From NCBI GenBank assembly GCA_965247425.1, contig OZ252023.1, forward strand, positions 2,852,001-2,916,000: a stretch of 64,000 nucleotides of DNA, read 5' to 3'. The position numbers and the translations under genes were made by a program. Within the stretch, counting starts at the first letter, position 1. Every line of letters starts with the position of its first letter. This DNA comes from CAZOZZ01 sp965247425. Its GTDB lineage: Bacteria > Acidobacteriota > Terriglobia > 20CM-2-55-15. Of this stretch, positions 34,268 through 43,812 are shown one piece after another. The notes beneath the pieces are model-generated. The model was not told the DNA's origin, did not search any database, and saw nothing but the letters and a program-made list of their open reading frames with translations.

Positions 34268-35094
34268 CGCTCGGAGAAGCTCTGGCAACAGGCATCGAAA
34301 CCCTGGAACAGAACCTCGTATCCGCCGCCCGCCTGACAGGGGAGATCCTTCTCGCACACTCGTTAGGAGCGGATCGGACCTACATCTACTCCCATAACAA
34401 CGACACGATCGACAAGAGGGTCTGGGACAACTACCGATCGATGCTCGAGCGGCGTCTGACCGGCGAACCGACCCAGCACATCACCGGCATTCAGGAATTC
34501 TATGGGAGGCCCTTTTCCGTCAACGAACGGGTGCTGATTCCTCGCCCCGAGACCGAATTCGTGATCGAGGTGGTCGCTCGGCTCAACCATTGGGAGGCCC
34601 CACGCATCATCGATGTCGGTACGGGGTCGGGATGTATCGCCATCACGCTGAGCCTGGAAATACCGTCTTCTGATGTCTTTGCGGGCGATATCTCAGAAGA
34701 GGCGCTGCACGTGGCCAGCCGAAACTCTCTGGCGCTTGGCGCATCGGTTGGCTTCCTGAACATGAACCTGACGGATGCGTGCACCGGCCAGTTCGAGTTC
34801 GTCGTCAGCAACCCTCCCTACGTCGACACCAACGACTTCAGAAGCCTCCAGAGAGAGGTCCGCGAACACGAACCTCACGTCGCCCTGTTCGCACCCGACG
34901 AACCCACCAGCGTCTACCGCAACCTGCTTCCTCAAGCCCACGAACGCCTGATCCAGGGTGGATACCTGGTCGTCGAGATCGGATACGCCATGGAAACGAA
35001 GATCCGGGGCCTGTTCGGTGAGGAATGGGAATTGCTGCCGACCCGGGCGGACCTTCAGGGGATCCCCAGAGTCATCGCGGCACGTAAACGGTGA
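34264..35094 (+). CDS. prmC: Release factor glutamine methyltransferase
   Basis: SAM-dependent N5-glutamine methyltransferase acting on the GGQ motif of release factors. The 276-residue protein has a helical N-terminal domain (SARLTGEILLAHSLGADRT onward), the EFYGRPFSVNERVLIPRPET block, the SAM motif IDVGTGSGCIAITLSLEIP and the catalytic NPPY in FVVSNPPYVDTNDF. GTG start overlaps the prfA stop by 4 bp. Last gene of the operon; a repeat element and then an IS1380-family element follow. Confidence 0.96.
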   Translation: MTLGEALATGIETLEQNLVSAARLTGEILLAHSLGADRTYIYSHNNDTIDKRVWDNYRSMLERRLTGEPTQHITGIQEFYGRPFSVNERVLIPRPETEFVIEVVARLNHWEAPRIIDVGTGSGCIAITLSLEIPSSDVFAGDISEEALHVASRNSLALGASVGFLNMNLTDACTGQFEFVVSNPPYVDTNDFRSLQREVREHEPHVALFAPDEPTSVYRNLLPQAHERLIQGGYLVVEIGYAMETKIRGLFGEEWELLPTRADLQGIPRVIAARKR

Positions 35095-35112
35095 AGGGAG
35101 GGATCGGAAGAA

Positions 35113-35378
35113 GCAGAGGCGCAAAGACGCAAAAGAAATTTTCTGGGACGCATGTGGGGGAGTTGTTCCTGGAGTGCGACTTGTCGCAAATAGGCACGGG
35201 CCGTCTTTCACCACGGAGACCCGTAGAACGCGGATAAAGAAAGAGTTATTAATGATTTCTCTTCCTTTCCTTCGTGTCTTCGCGGTTACAAAAATGTTTC
35301 GCTAATCGTGCAACCACGGAACTGCATGACGGTCTGCAAAATCCCTCTCTGCGTCTTTGCGCCTCTGCGTCGAGTCTC
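35113..35378. repeat. CGCAGAG-family element with perfect 18-bp inverted arms
   Basis: The arm at 35113-35130 (GCAGAGGCGCAAAGACGC) is the exact complement of 35351-35368. The right arm runs on into CTCTGCGTCGAG, the same terminus as at 14150 and at the group II intron site. The left part of the 523-bp stretch between prmC and the IS1380 transposase is this element; the rest is the IS end. No gene is seen. Confidence 0.9.
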
Positions 35379-35389
35379 CGGGCCGGTCT

Positions 35390-37135
35390 CTAGCCCGGAT
35401 GGATCACCAATCGGAGAATCGATCGGTGTTCGGATACGAGAAGCGATTTGCGGCGAGACTTGGAGCTGAGAGTGAGCGAGCCGTGGACATTGGCGGATTT
35501 TGAGCCTGTGACACGGCGACATTTGGCGGGAGATCGGCATGAATGGGCGAGTGCAGGCAGGCCTCGCCGGGAGGCAGATGAGAGGCGCTGTTTTTCGGAT
35601 CTGAAGGTTCGGTGTCGTCAGCAACGAAGCGGAATTGATTGCAGGTTTCTCACTATGAGAGCAAAGACGTCGGCATAGGGATAGGCCTCCGACATCGAGA
35701 TCCAGACGTTGCGGACCGTGAGGCGGATACGCGCACCGATCTTAAGAAGCTTCAGACGGATGGTTCCGCATTGGGCATGGGCCATCGCGGTATCTTTGAG
35801 ACCGAGACGACGCAACGCCTGCATAAGCATGTAGGCGGCTGAGGACAGAGACAGTCGGAGCTGATTGGCGCGCATGGTTCCCGCACTGGTGCGGTCGGCA
35901 AATAGATCCAGTTGCTGTTCTTTGATCCGGTTCTCCATGTCGCCGCGTGCGCAATAGAAATCTTCGTAGAGCGCTTGGGCTCCGAGTCGTTCCGGTGGCA
36001 GTGAGGTCACCACGAATCGGGGATTGGCGCCCTTGGCCAGGAACTCGGCTTTGCCAACAACGCGACGAGTGCGGCTCCAGCTCTTTCGAGTCCGGTACAG
36101 GAAATCCTTAAACACTCGTGCCGATTTCCCAGTGGTCTGAAACTCCGCTTCAGCCTGAATCATCTGGTCAGCGATCTCTCGCTTGAGGCGGTCGTTCTTG
36201 GCCAACCCCATCACATAATCGACCTGGTGGGTTTCACACCAGTCCAGTAATGCATCCCGGCAGAATCCGGAATCGGCCCGAATGATGATCGACACGTCCG
36301 GCCAGCTCTGACGGATCTGGCCGACGATACGTTCCAATTCATCGACTGATCCTGCCGCCCCATCGATATTGGACGGGCGCAGCCGAGCGCACAACAGATG
36401 CTCTCCACAGAAGATGTACAAGGGCAGATAGCAGTAGTTGCGGTAGTAGCCGTGAAAGAACCGGCCTTCCTGTTGACCATGGATCGGATCATCGGTCGCG
36501 TCCAGATCCAGAACGATCTCTTCGGGCGCCGTGTTGTCATGGGCTGCCACAAACGCATCGACCATCCAACGATCGATCTTGTCCCCATCCATAGCGATCT
36601 TCTTGTACCGCTCCTGGTCGCCGACTTCGGCGCCGGTCAACTCCAATCGGTTTAGCGTGCTCTTGCCCGCCAACGCCTTTCCCCAGTCGCCGGCCTGTCG
36701 TCGATTCGTTCCCAGCGGATCCGCTTTGTCCACCGCCAACGCAAGCATCGGGTCGGTCCGTAACTGATCGTGATCGTTCAGGTCTTCATATCCCAGGCAC
36801 AGCCCGTAGACCCGCTGTCCCAACAGCTCCTTCACGGTGTGTTCGATCAACCGTTGGTCGCGATGATCGCTAAAACACCCCGCCAATCCATCGATCAAAC
36901 CGGTCCGCTTTTCGACTTCACGCAGCAGCAGAACTCCAGCGTCAGACGTGATCTTGCCGCCGTCGAAACGCGCCTTCATTTTTCGTTGAAGAAGTCCGTG
37001 AAATTCGAACGTGGTTTGTTTACACTCTGTACTCATAAGGGCCGCCTCCGTTTGGTTTCTGAACCGTTCTCGACAAACGATTTATGCCAAACAGGGCGGC
37101 CTTTTCTGGTCCTTTCGGTGATTTATGCGGGCTAG
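35390..37135 (-). mobile_element. IS1380-family insertion sequence
   Basis: Ends at about 35390 (CTAGCCCGGATGGATCACC) and 37135 are imperfect inverted repeats: the right end read inward is CTAGCCCGCATAAATCACC. The palindromic CTAG at both edges may be a 4-bp target duplication rather than part of the repeat. It carries one intact transposase gene. The left end follows a CGCAGAG-family element by about 12 bp; the right end touches the stop codon of the M1 aminopeptidase gene. Confidence 0.85.
35618..37036 (-). CDS. IS1380-family transposase
   Basis: DDE transposase of 472 residues. It has the IS1380 blocks KMKARFDGGKITSDAGVLLL near the N-terminus and catalytic Asp in VLDLDATDDPIHGQQEGRFF. The second acid is in IIIRADSGFCRDALLDWCE, and the Y(2)R-E-K signature lies in YCARGDMENRIKEQQLDLFA. 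A C-terminal helical region (TIRLKLLKIGARIRLTVRNV) follows. No frameshift is seen, so it is probably functional. Transcribed in the same direction as the M1 aminopeptidase gene, whose stop lies at the element edge. Confidence 0.95.
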   Translation of the reverse strand: MSTECKQTTFEFHGLLQRKMKARFDGGKITSDAGVLLLREVEKRTGLIDGLAGCFSDHRDQRLIEHTVKELLGQRVYGLCLGYEDLNDHDQLRTDPMLALAVDKADPLGTNRRQAGDWGKALAGKSTLNRLELTGAEVGDQERYKKIAMDGDKIDRWMVDAFVAAHDNTAPEEIVLDLDATDDPIHGQQEGRFFHGYYRNYCYLPLYIFCGEHLLCARLRPSNIDGAAGSVDELERIVGQIRQSWPDVSIIIRADSGFCRDALLDWCETHQVDYVMGLAKNDRLKREIADQMIQAEAEFQTTGKSARVFKDFLYRTRKSWSRTRRVVGKAEFLAKGANPRFVVTSLPPERLGAQALYEDFYCARGDMENRIKEQQLDLFADRTSAGTMRANQLRLSLSSAAYMLMQALRRLGLKDTAMAHAQCGTIRLKLLKIGARIRLTVRNVWISMSEAYPYADVFALIVRNLQSIPLRC

Positions 37136-39579
37136 TTACGGGTCCGCATCAACACACTACGGTGGGGATCCAGTTGGAGGCTGTCCGCCTCTCCATCCAG
37201 GGTAAAGTTGAATGTAGCGCCGGTGTCGGAGACCACGACGTCGCCCAGGTGCGTCGAACCGGCATAGACGGGTACGGGCATAAGGAACTCGGAGACGCCG
37301 GTTTGAGTGATTCTGCCGGAAGCGACAAGGGATCCGTCGCCGGACGGCTCAATCGTGTAGGTCATGTCGTAGGTAGGCACGCCGGTGCCAAAGACCCACT
37401 GCTCGAAGAACCAGTCCATCGTGCCGTCACCGGCAACGTCCATTCGCCCGGTCATGTGCTTTCGAACGGCGGCTTTCAGGTCCCAGGTCGATGCGGGGCG
37501 CCCATCGAAATCGTTTAGAAACTCTCGAAGCATTCCCAGAAACCGATCGTCGGATCCGTCGTCGTCCTGCATCATCCTTCGAAGCATGTGAACAATCCAG
37601 GTCGATTTGGTGTAAACCGTTTCGATGTACCCGTCCGGTATGGACGAAGTGGACAGGCGGTGGCCCAGCCACACCGGGCCGTTGTCGTCGTGAGTGGTGC
37701 CTTCTCCGGTCGACACGAACAGACGGGACACCGCATCGTCGAGGATGTCCAGCAGCGGCACATCGTCTCCATATTTGTGTTCGAGGTACATCGCACCCAG
37801 GTAATTGGAAAGGCCCTCCATCATCCACTGGTCCCGGTAACTCCGCCATCCGACTTTGTTACCGAACCACTGGTGGGCAACCTCGTGAGCGCGAACAAAT
37901 TCCGTAGCGATGAGGTCGTTCTTCGCCTCCAGACCCAAACGGCCAAGCTGTTCGGGGGTGAAGAAGGACAAGCTCGAGACATAAATCAGAGACGGCCAGC
38001 CCTGGGAAAAGGCGACGGGAAACTGTGATATGGCCAAGCGGTCGAAGGGATATGGCCCGAGGGCGTCGGAGAAAAACTCCAGCGTGGCGCCCACATCCTC
38101 CAGGATACTGTCGGTCAAGCCCTCTGTCGAAAAGGCTCCAAAGTCCGGGTCGACGTTAATCACGCGCGGCAACGGGCTCCCGCTTCTCCGGGGAATGATC
38201 GCCGCGGCATTCCGTAGCGCTCGCTCCGTCCTGATGGCGCGCTCGGATTCGATCTCTTTGAAAATCGTCTCCACGTTGTTGTTGATGCACAAGAAGATGG
38301 GCACAACCGAGGTTTCGTGGCTTTCGATCGTAAAGTCGCCATAGCTGAAACCGGCCACGAAGAACTCCCGCCCGCTTGTCCATCGCGAATGTCGAAGCCC
38401 GTCCTCTTCCCTCTCCTCGACCAGACGACCCGTGGCTACCAGGGCGTTGTCGGACGGGTAGTGAAAGTGAAGATCGAACCGTGCCGGATCCTGGAGCCCG
38501 AAGTTGGGATACCAGAGAGCACGTTCACTCACGTAGAAGATACCTTCGCCTCGAGCCTCCAGAACCCTTCCCGAATAGTGGAACTCCAGGACCATCTGTT
38601 GCCCGGCTTCGGTGGGTGAAGGCAAGATCACGGCGAGCCGGTCGAAACCGTCGTACTCGGAACCACCATCTTCTTCGGCGTGCTGAAAGAACGACACGGG
38701 CTCTCCGTTCCACGTCACCTCCGACAGCCGGAGCGTGCGCGTGAGATCGAAACGAAGGACTCGCTCTCCGGGCCGCCGGGAAGTCAAAGTCAATCTGGCA
38801 ACGGCATCCAGCCGGGAGTCCGGAAGTATCGTCGCGTCAATGTCATAGGCGGTGATGTCTACAAATGCCGGGTCCTCATGGGCAAATTTCTCGGGATCTC
38901 GCGCCTCGCTGCGCCTGTTGTAACTCGTCCAGATGTCCGAGATACCCGAGTCGGACTCGACTCCGGACCTGACCAGGGTAACCTCTTCGGCCAGGCGCTG
39001 ATCGTAGACCGCGTTGAACCAACCGAGCCGGGTTCCCCGCAGCTCGGAATAAAAGAGAGGGCGCTCGTCGTTCCCAATCAAATCGGCCATCAGGCGCAGG
39101 TTCAGCAGGCGTGAACCCTCGCCGAGGTTTGCCTCCCAGGGAAGCAATTCCGAAAACGCTTCATCGGGGACGTCTTCTCGAGCGCGTTCCTCATACTGTG
39201 TAATGATCTCCGTGTAAGTGTCGTCTGTAAAACGGAACATACCCGCATCGAAACGTTCATTAAGAATCGGTGATTCGGTAAACTTGATCAGTTGCCGCTT
39301 CTCGCTCGGATCCGGGGGAATTGAAAGGATCTCCCCGCTGCCGAGGAAAATGGCGCCGGTAACCTGTCCCCTCACCGCCTCGAGAAAAACGATGGTTCCA
39401 CGGTTGAACGATATCGACAGGGTGTCGCGACGGATCGTGATATCGCGAATCAAGTAGATCCGGTTTTTGTCTAGACGAAGTTTTGACAACTGAGCTAAGA
39501 TTTCGTCCTCTCCTGCTTGAACGGGTCCGCCCGATGACGCGAGAAGGAGCGTAGCCAGGAGAGCAACAAGGGCGTGCAT
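37132..39579 (-). CDS. M1-family zinc aminopeptidase, exported
   Basis: Gluzincin metallopeptidase of 815 residues with signal peptide MHALVALLATLLLASSGGPV followed by QAGEDE. The zinc site HEVAHQWFGN (His565, His569) with Glu588 gives the HExxH-x18-E signature of M1, followed by the GLSNYLGAMYLEHKYG region. N-terminal beta-saddle and C-terminal helical regions are present. An upstream ATG at 39642 is in frame, but 39579 gives a proper signal peptide and avoids overlap with the divergent gene. The stop codon TAG is made from the CTAG at the edge of the IS1380-family element. Confidence 0.92.
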   Translation of the reverse strand: MHALVALLATLLLASSGGPVQAGEDEILAQLSKLRLDKNRIYLIRDITIRRDTLSISFNRGTIVFLEAVRGQVTGAIFLGSGEILSIPPDPSEKRQLIKFTESPILNERFDAGMFRFTDDTYTEIITQYEERAREDVPDEAFSELLPWEANLGEGSRLLNLRLMADLIGNDERPLFYSELRGTRLGWFNAVYDQRLAEEVTLVRSGVESDSGISDIWTSYNRRSEARDPEKFAHEDPAFVDITAYDIDATILPDSRLDAVARLTLTSRRPGERVLRFDLTRTLRLSEVTWNGEPVSFFQHAEEDGGSEYDGFDRLAVILPSPTEAGQQMVLEFHYSGRVLEARGEGIFYVSERALWYPNFGLQDPARFDLHFHYPSDNALVATGRLVEEREEDGLRHSRWTSGREFFVAGFSYGDFTIESHETSVVPIFLCINNNVETIFKEIESERAIRTERALRNAAAIIPRRSGSPLPRVINVDPDFGAFSTEGLTDSILEDVGATLEFFSDALGPYPFDRLAISQFPVAFSQGWPSLIYVSSLSFFTPEQLGRLGLEAKNDLIATEFVRAHEVAHQWFGNKVGWRSYRDQWMMEGLSNYLGAMYLEHKYGDDVPLLDILDDAVSRLFVSTGEGTTHDDNGPVWLGHRLSTSSIPDGYIETVYTKSTWIVHMLRRMMQDDDGSDDRFLGMLREFLNDFDGRPASTWDLKAAVRKHMTGRMDVAGDGTMDWFFEQWVFGTGVPTYDMTYTIEPSGDGSLVASGRITQTGVSEFLMPVPVYAGSTHLGDVVVSDTGATFNFTLDGEADSLQLDPHRSVLMRTRN

Positions 39580-39593
39580 ACCGAGGATTGTAC

Positions 39594-40801
39594 ATGAAAC
39601 GAATTCTCTTCCCAATCCTCCTGCTGGCTTTGACAGGGACACCCTTTGCCCAGGACGAGGAACGTACCGCTCGCATCATCCGTATCTCCAAGCAAAGCGG
39701 CACCATCTTGGGCGACCGGGGTGGATTTGTCGTGCCCAGTGTCGAAACCCTGAACAAGAACCAGTTTTCGTTCGGCGTGGGGCTGAACAACATCGATCGG
39801 ACTCCCCGCGACCTGGACATTAATTCCGTCCCCATTTTTTCTCCTATGGCCTGACCGGACGGCTCACGGTGACCGCCACGATCGAAGCCCAGAGACAGAT
39901 CGCCGCGCGAAACCTCTCCCAGAATGGATTCTTCAACACCCTGCCGTTTGTGAAAGACCCATTCGTTAAAGGCTTCGGTGACACCATCATCACCGGGAAG
40001 TACCGGATACAGCGCCGCCAGGGCAGTTTGGGAGGGATAAGCTTGTCGGGTTTTGTCAAGATCCCCCATGCAGACGAAACCGCGGGACTGGGGACCGGCA
40101 AGGTCGACGGTGGTATCGAACTGGTCTTCACGTCCTCCTTGCCACTCCAGTTTCTATTGAATTCGAGCATGGGTCTGGTGTCGACGAGTGACGCGGAGCT
40201 ACCCGCACCAATCAGGCTGAAAGATGAGCTTCGCAGCGGAATCGGAGTAATCTGGCCTGCCGGAGGAATCGGTATTTATGGGGGCGGGATCGTGCAGGGA
40301 GTCTTCGAGTACAGCACTGTCACGTTTATCGGCGCCGGAAGCCCTAACGACGTGATCCAGGCTCCGAGCGACTTACTGTTTGGTTTTCGTTATCTGAGGT
40401 TGAACCGCGGAATCACTTTCAGCGGCGGGTACCGTCGAAACAGCAACTTCGACCGGGAGTTCCCAGGGAACTCCGAAAGCGATGGGTTCGTCTTTGGCAT
40501 CACTTACACAAAACCCGTCGAGCCAGTGCTGGCAAACAATTTCCCGCTCATCGTCCTGGAAGTCGAACAAGCGGCGATACCCGTCGGTGGTTCGGTCCAG
40601 GTCACTGCAGTCGCCTTCGATGCGGACAGCGATCCGCTGTCTTACGCCTGGACCAGCAGCGCCGGCCAGGTCGTCGGAACCGGAGAAACAGTAACGTTCG
40701 ATGCCAGTGGCCTCACCCCCGGAGACTACGTAGTACGCGCCGTCGCCAATGACGGCCGCGGCGGCACCAGTCAGTCCGAAGTGACAATCACCGTCCAATA
40801 G
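39594..40801 (+). pseudogene. Outer-membrane beta-barrel protein with C-terminal PKD/Ig-like domain, frameshifted
   Basis: Two frames make one protein of about 400 residues. The first (39594-39854) holds a signal peptide MKRILFPILLLALTGTPFAQ and ends ...SVPIFSPMA. The second continues FFSYGLTGRLTVTATIEAQR to 40801. The switch occurs at a run of six T at 39835-39840; one extra T would restore a single frame. The body has alternating beta-strands of a barrel (GISLSGFVKIPHADETAG). Residues from about 320 on form a PKD-like domain (QVTAVAFDADSDPLSYAWTS). It may be a sequencing or assembly indel, a true mutation, or phase variation. ATG at 39594 is 14 bp from the divergent M1 gene. Confidence 0.85.
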
Positions 40802-40822
40802 TATTCGGTCTCCCCTCCCCCC

Positions 40823-40881
40823 GACTGACCACTGACCACTTCCCCATCACTGACCACTGCCCCATCACTGACCACTTCCCC
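40823..40881. repeat. Tandem CTGACCACT-type repeat spanning the epimerase stop codon
   Basis: ACTGACCACTTCCCCATC-like units recur three times with small changes. The left-hand part lies between the beta-barrel gene and the epimerase. The epimerase stop codon is inside the final unit. Similar sequence recurs at 55215-55245 and 57361-57384. Confidence 0.8.
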
Positions 40882-41803
40882 GATACCAGTCAATCGTAGG
40901 CGTCAACCCCTCCGTGAAGGTGGCGATCGGGTTCCAGCCCAACCTATCCCTGGCTTTCGAGATGTCGGCCTGCGAATGGAGTATGTCTCCGGGCCGAGGG
41001 GGGTCGTAGACGGGTTCGATGTTGCTTCCGATCAGGGTTTTGATCTCCGAAAGAATCGAGTTCACCGTAAGTCGGTCACCACATGCGATGTTGAATGCTT
41101 CGCCGGCTACTCCTTCGGCGACACACGCCCTCAGGTTGGCGTCGACGACGTTGGAAACGTAGGTGAAGTCCCGGGATTGCTCGCCGTCACCGTATATCAC
41201 CGGTCTCTTGCCGGAGAGGACGGCGGGAATAAATCGGGCAATCACGCCGCTGTACTGGGAGGAGGGATCCTGCCTGGGACCAAAGACGTTGAAGTACCTC
41301 AACGATACGGTTTCCATCTGGTACGCCCGCCAGAACACCTGGGCATAGACCTCTCCAAAGAACTTCTGCCCACCGTAGGGAGACAACGGGGCGGCGGGCA
41401 TGCCCTCATGCTTCGGCAGGGTGGGGCTGTCGCCGTAAAGCGACGACGAAGAAGCGTAGACAAACCGGCGAACACCTGCCTTCCTGGAAGCGTCCAGCAG
41501 ATTCAACGTCCCATTCACGTTGGCTGCGTGAGACGTCTGGGGATCCTTGATGGATCTGGGCACCGACGGGATCGCCGCCTGATGGATAACGAAGTCGACG
41601 CCGTCAAGGTGGTCGGAAAGTCGCGGGTCGGTGGCCAGGTCGATTTCCCGGACATCGGCCCGACCGCCGAGAACCTCCAGATTCTCACGCTTACCAGTCG
41701 TCAAGTTGTCGAACACGATGACTTTTTCACCACGGCTGATCAGTTCCTCGGCAATGTGGGAACCGATGAATCCGGCCCCGCCGGTCACAACATATACTGC
41801 CAC
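40865..41803 (-). CDS. NAD-dependent nucleotide-sugar epimerase/dehydratase (extended SDR)
   Basis: Extended short-chain dehydrogenase of 312 residues acting on a nucleotide sugar, likely a UDP-hexose 4-epimerase. It has the Rossmann motif VTGGAGFIGSHIAEELISRG, the catalytic YxxxK (Tyr143, Lys147 in SPYGGQKFFGE) and a preceding serine cluster VYASSSSLYGDS. C-terminal substrate domain includes VFGPRQDPSSQYSGVIARFI. The stop codon is within a CAGTGGTCAGT-type tandem repeat, so the last residues (GSGQ) may be repeat-derived. It probably feeds surface polysaccharide synthesis. Confidence 0.9.
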   Translation of the reverse strand: MAVYVVTGGAGFIGSHIAEELISRGEKVIVFDNLTTGKRENLEVLGGRADVREIDLATDPRLSDHLDGVDFVIHQAAIPSVPRSIKDPQTSHAANVNGTLNLLDASRKAGVRRFVYASSSSLYGDSPTLPKHEGMPAAPLSPYGGQKFFGEVYAQVFWRAYQMETVSLRYFNVFGPRQDPSSQYSGVIARFIPAVLSGKRPVIYGDGEQSRDFTYVSNVVDANLRACVAEGVAGEAFNIACGDRLTVNSILSEIKTLIGSNIEPVYDPPRPGDILHSQADISKARDRLGWNPIATFTEGLTPTIDWYRGSGQ

Positions 41804-41840
41804 TCCACCTCCGACTCTTCCTGTTCAAACGAGTTGTTCT

Positions 41841-42241
41841 GAAAGCGGGCGGGCTGTAAGCCGAATTCTGTTCCCCAACGATGTTAGGGCGGCAATCATT
41901 CATCTAGGCCCCGGCTTTCACCGGGGCTCGAGCAGCCTACCCGGAAACTCGGACGGGCCGTCCTCTACGTTTCTCTATTTGGCCTTGCTCCGTGTGGGGT
42001 TTACCAAGCCGGCCCGTTGCCGGACCGCTGGTGCGCTCTTACCGCACCTTTTCACCCTTACCGTACCCGGCGCCTGAATGCATCGGTTCGATGGAACGAA
42101 GCATTCAGACGCCGGGCACGGCGGTATATTTTCTGTGGCACTTTCCGTCCCTTTCGGGCCCCCGAGTTACGGGGCACACTGCCCTGTGGAGTTCGGACTT
42201 TCCTCTCCCTTGCGGAAGCGATTGCCCGCCCACCCGCTTTC
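41841..42241 (-). ncRNA. rnpB: RNase P RNA (class A)
   Basis: Catalytic RNA of RNase P, which trims tRNA 5' ends. Its 5' end GAAAGCGGGTGGGCGGGC and 3' end GCCCGCCCGCTTTC form a 14-bp P1 helix with one G-U pair. The 5' conserved region GAGGAAAGTCCGAACTCCAC follows P2/P3. The 3' conserved block GGTAAACCCCACACGGAGCA and the terminal GAATTCGGCTTACAGCC are also present. A long hairpin near 42075-42120 (GAATGC...GCATTC) is the P12 arm. Length about 401 nt. It is transcribed between the rluD-like gene (same strand) and the epimerase. Confidence 0.97.
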
Positions 42242-42286
42242 AGACACAACAAAATACACGGATCGGCTGTCGTAGAGCCACACTTT

Positions 42287-43210
42287 TCAAGCCGGGAGCA
42301 AGTCCAGCACTCGTCTCAAGTCGTCAGGCAGCACCGAATGGAACGCCATCGTTGTCCCGGCAACCGGATGTGGAAACTCCAGATCCGACGCGTGGAGAAA
42401 GTATCGCCCCAGGTCCCGGTACACTCGACGAAAAACGGCATCGGCTTTTTCGCCATAAACCCCATCGCCGACCACCGGGTGTCCTATCGCAGCGAGGTGC
42501 ACCCGAATCTGGTGCGTCCGGCCGGTGCGAATACGCACCTCGAGCAGAGTGAAACCCGCGAGTTCGTCGATAGTGCGATACTCCGAATGGGCCACGCGCC
42601 CCCCGACGGGCCTCGCACTCATACGTGTTCGCACTTTAGGATGTCGCCCGATGTTCAGGTCGATCGTTCCAGTAGCTGTCTTCGGACGTCCGTGAACCAG
42701 TGCCGTGTAGGTCTTCTGGACTTCCCTCTTCTCAAAACTCCTGGACAACTGGTAGTGCGATGGGTTGTTTCTAGCAACGATGATCAGACCTGACGTGAGT
42801 TTGTCCAATCGATGAACGATGCCGGCGCGAGTGGAACCGCCGGCGTCGGACAACCGACCGAAGCGTGCCAGTAGAGCGTTAACGAGAGTTCCCCGCCGGT
42901 TGCCGGCTCCCGGATGCACCACCATGCCGGCCGGTTTCTCAATCACGGCCAGATCCGAGTCCTCATAACGCACATCCAACGGGATCGATTCGGGTTCGAT
43001 AGAAAGAGGTTCGGGCGGTGGCGGATCGATCTCGATGGTTTCGCCACCACGAATCCGGTACCCGGACTTCTCGCGGACACCACTGACGAGGATGGCCCCC
43101 CGGCGGTTCATTGTCTGGAGTTGGGAGCGAGTGAGATCCTTCAAAAAACGGGAGAGAAAGATGTCCAGCCGGACCCCGCGGTCATCAGGCCCTGGCTGTA
43201 ATCTCATCAT
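42287..43210 (-). CDS. RluD-type 23S rRNA pseudouridine synthase
   Basis: Converts specific uridines to pseudouridine, probably in helix 69 of 23S rRNA as RluD does. The 307-residue protein has an N-terminal S4 domain (VRLDIFLSRFLKDLTRSQLQ) and the RluA-family catalytic motif GIVHRLDKLTSGLIIVAR with Asp136. The C-terminal block RIRTGRTHQIRVHLAAIGHP is also typical. Its start overlaps lspA by 26 bp. The lspA-rluD pair is a common bacterial arrangement. Confidence 0.94.
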   Translation of the reverse strand: MMRLQPGPDDRGVRLDIFLSRFLKDLTRSQLQTMNRRGAILVSGVREKSGYRIRGGETIEIDPPPPEPLSIEPESIPLDVRYEDSDLAVIEKPAGMVVHPGAGNRRGTLVNALLARFGRLSDAGGSTRAGIVHRLDKLTSGLIIVARNNPSHYQLSRSFEKREVQKTYTALVHGRPKTATGTIDLNIGRHPKVRTRMSARPVGGRVAHSEYRTIDELAGFTLLEVRIRTGRTHQIRVHLAAIGHPVVGDGVYGEKADAVFRRVYRDLGRYFLHASDLEFPHPVAGTTMAFHSVLPDDLRRVLDLLPA

Positions 43211-43697
43211 TTATGATTTCCGCGACAAGAAGGATGACACCCGCGGAAATGGCGGTGTCCGCCACATTGAACGCCGGCCAATGGTACACGTTGAGGTGAA
43301 AACTCAGAAAATCAATAACGTAACCGTGCATCACTCGATCGTAGAGGTTGCCCAGGGCGCCCCCGAGGATCAACGCCAGGGACCACTGCAAGAGACGGTG
43401 CCCGACAGGATTGCGGATGCTGTAGAAGACGACGATGACCGCGGCCGTCGCCGCGAAGACCGACAAAAGCGTCGCTTTGGCGGGCGAGCTGACAGAGGAA
43501 AAAAGGCCGAACGCAACTCCGGTGTTACGCACGTAAATGATGTCGAAGAAGCCGTTCACGACCGGAAGGGTTTCGCCGAGATCAAACCGAGAGTGAATGA
43601 CCGATTTCGAGATGCGATCCAACAGCAGTACGATGCCAACAAGACCGAGATAAGGGAGACGTGCCTGTAAGGTCGCAATGGGATGCCTGGACGTCAT
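43185..43697 (-). CDS. lspA: Lipoprotein signal peptidase (signal peptidase II)
   Basis: Inner-membrane aspartyl protease that removes signal peptides from prolipoproteins. The 170-residue protein has four hydrophobic helices and both catalytic-aspartate motifs: GGALGNLYDRVMHGYVIDFL and FNVADTAISAGVILL. YVRNTGVAFGLFS is the third conserved block. Overlaps rluD by 26 bp. A lipoprotein substrate is encoded in this window (14172-14675). Confidence 0.95.
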   Translation of the reverse strand: MTSRHPIATLQARLPYLGLVGIVLLLDRISKSVIHSRFDLGETLPVVNGFFDIIYVRNTGVAFGLFSSVSSPAKATLLSVFAATAAVIVVFYSIRNPVGHRLLQWSLALILGGALGNLYDRVMHGYVIDFLSFHLNVYHWPAFNVADTAISAGVILLVAEIINDEITARA

Positions 43698-43812
43698 ATT
43701 CTGCTGACTGGGACCGTTCCTTGGGGACCTTCAAAATATGTTATTCTGAGGACGCTAACTATAGTATAAACAGGTTCATCCAAGACCATCGAAGCATTTA
43801 TAGAAGCATTTG

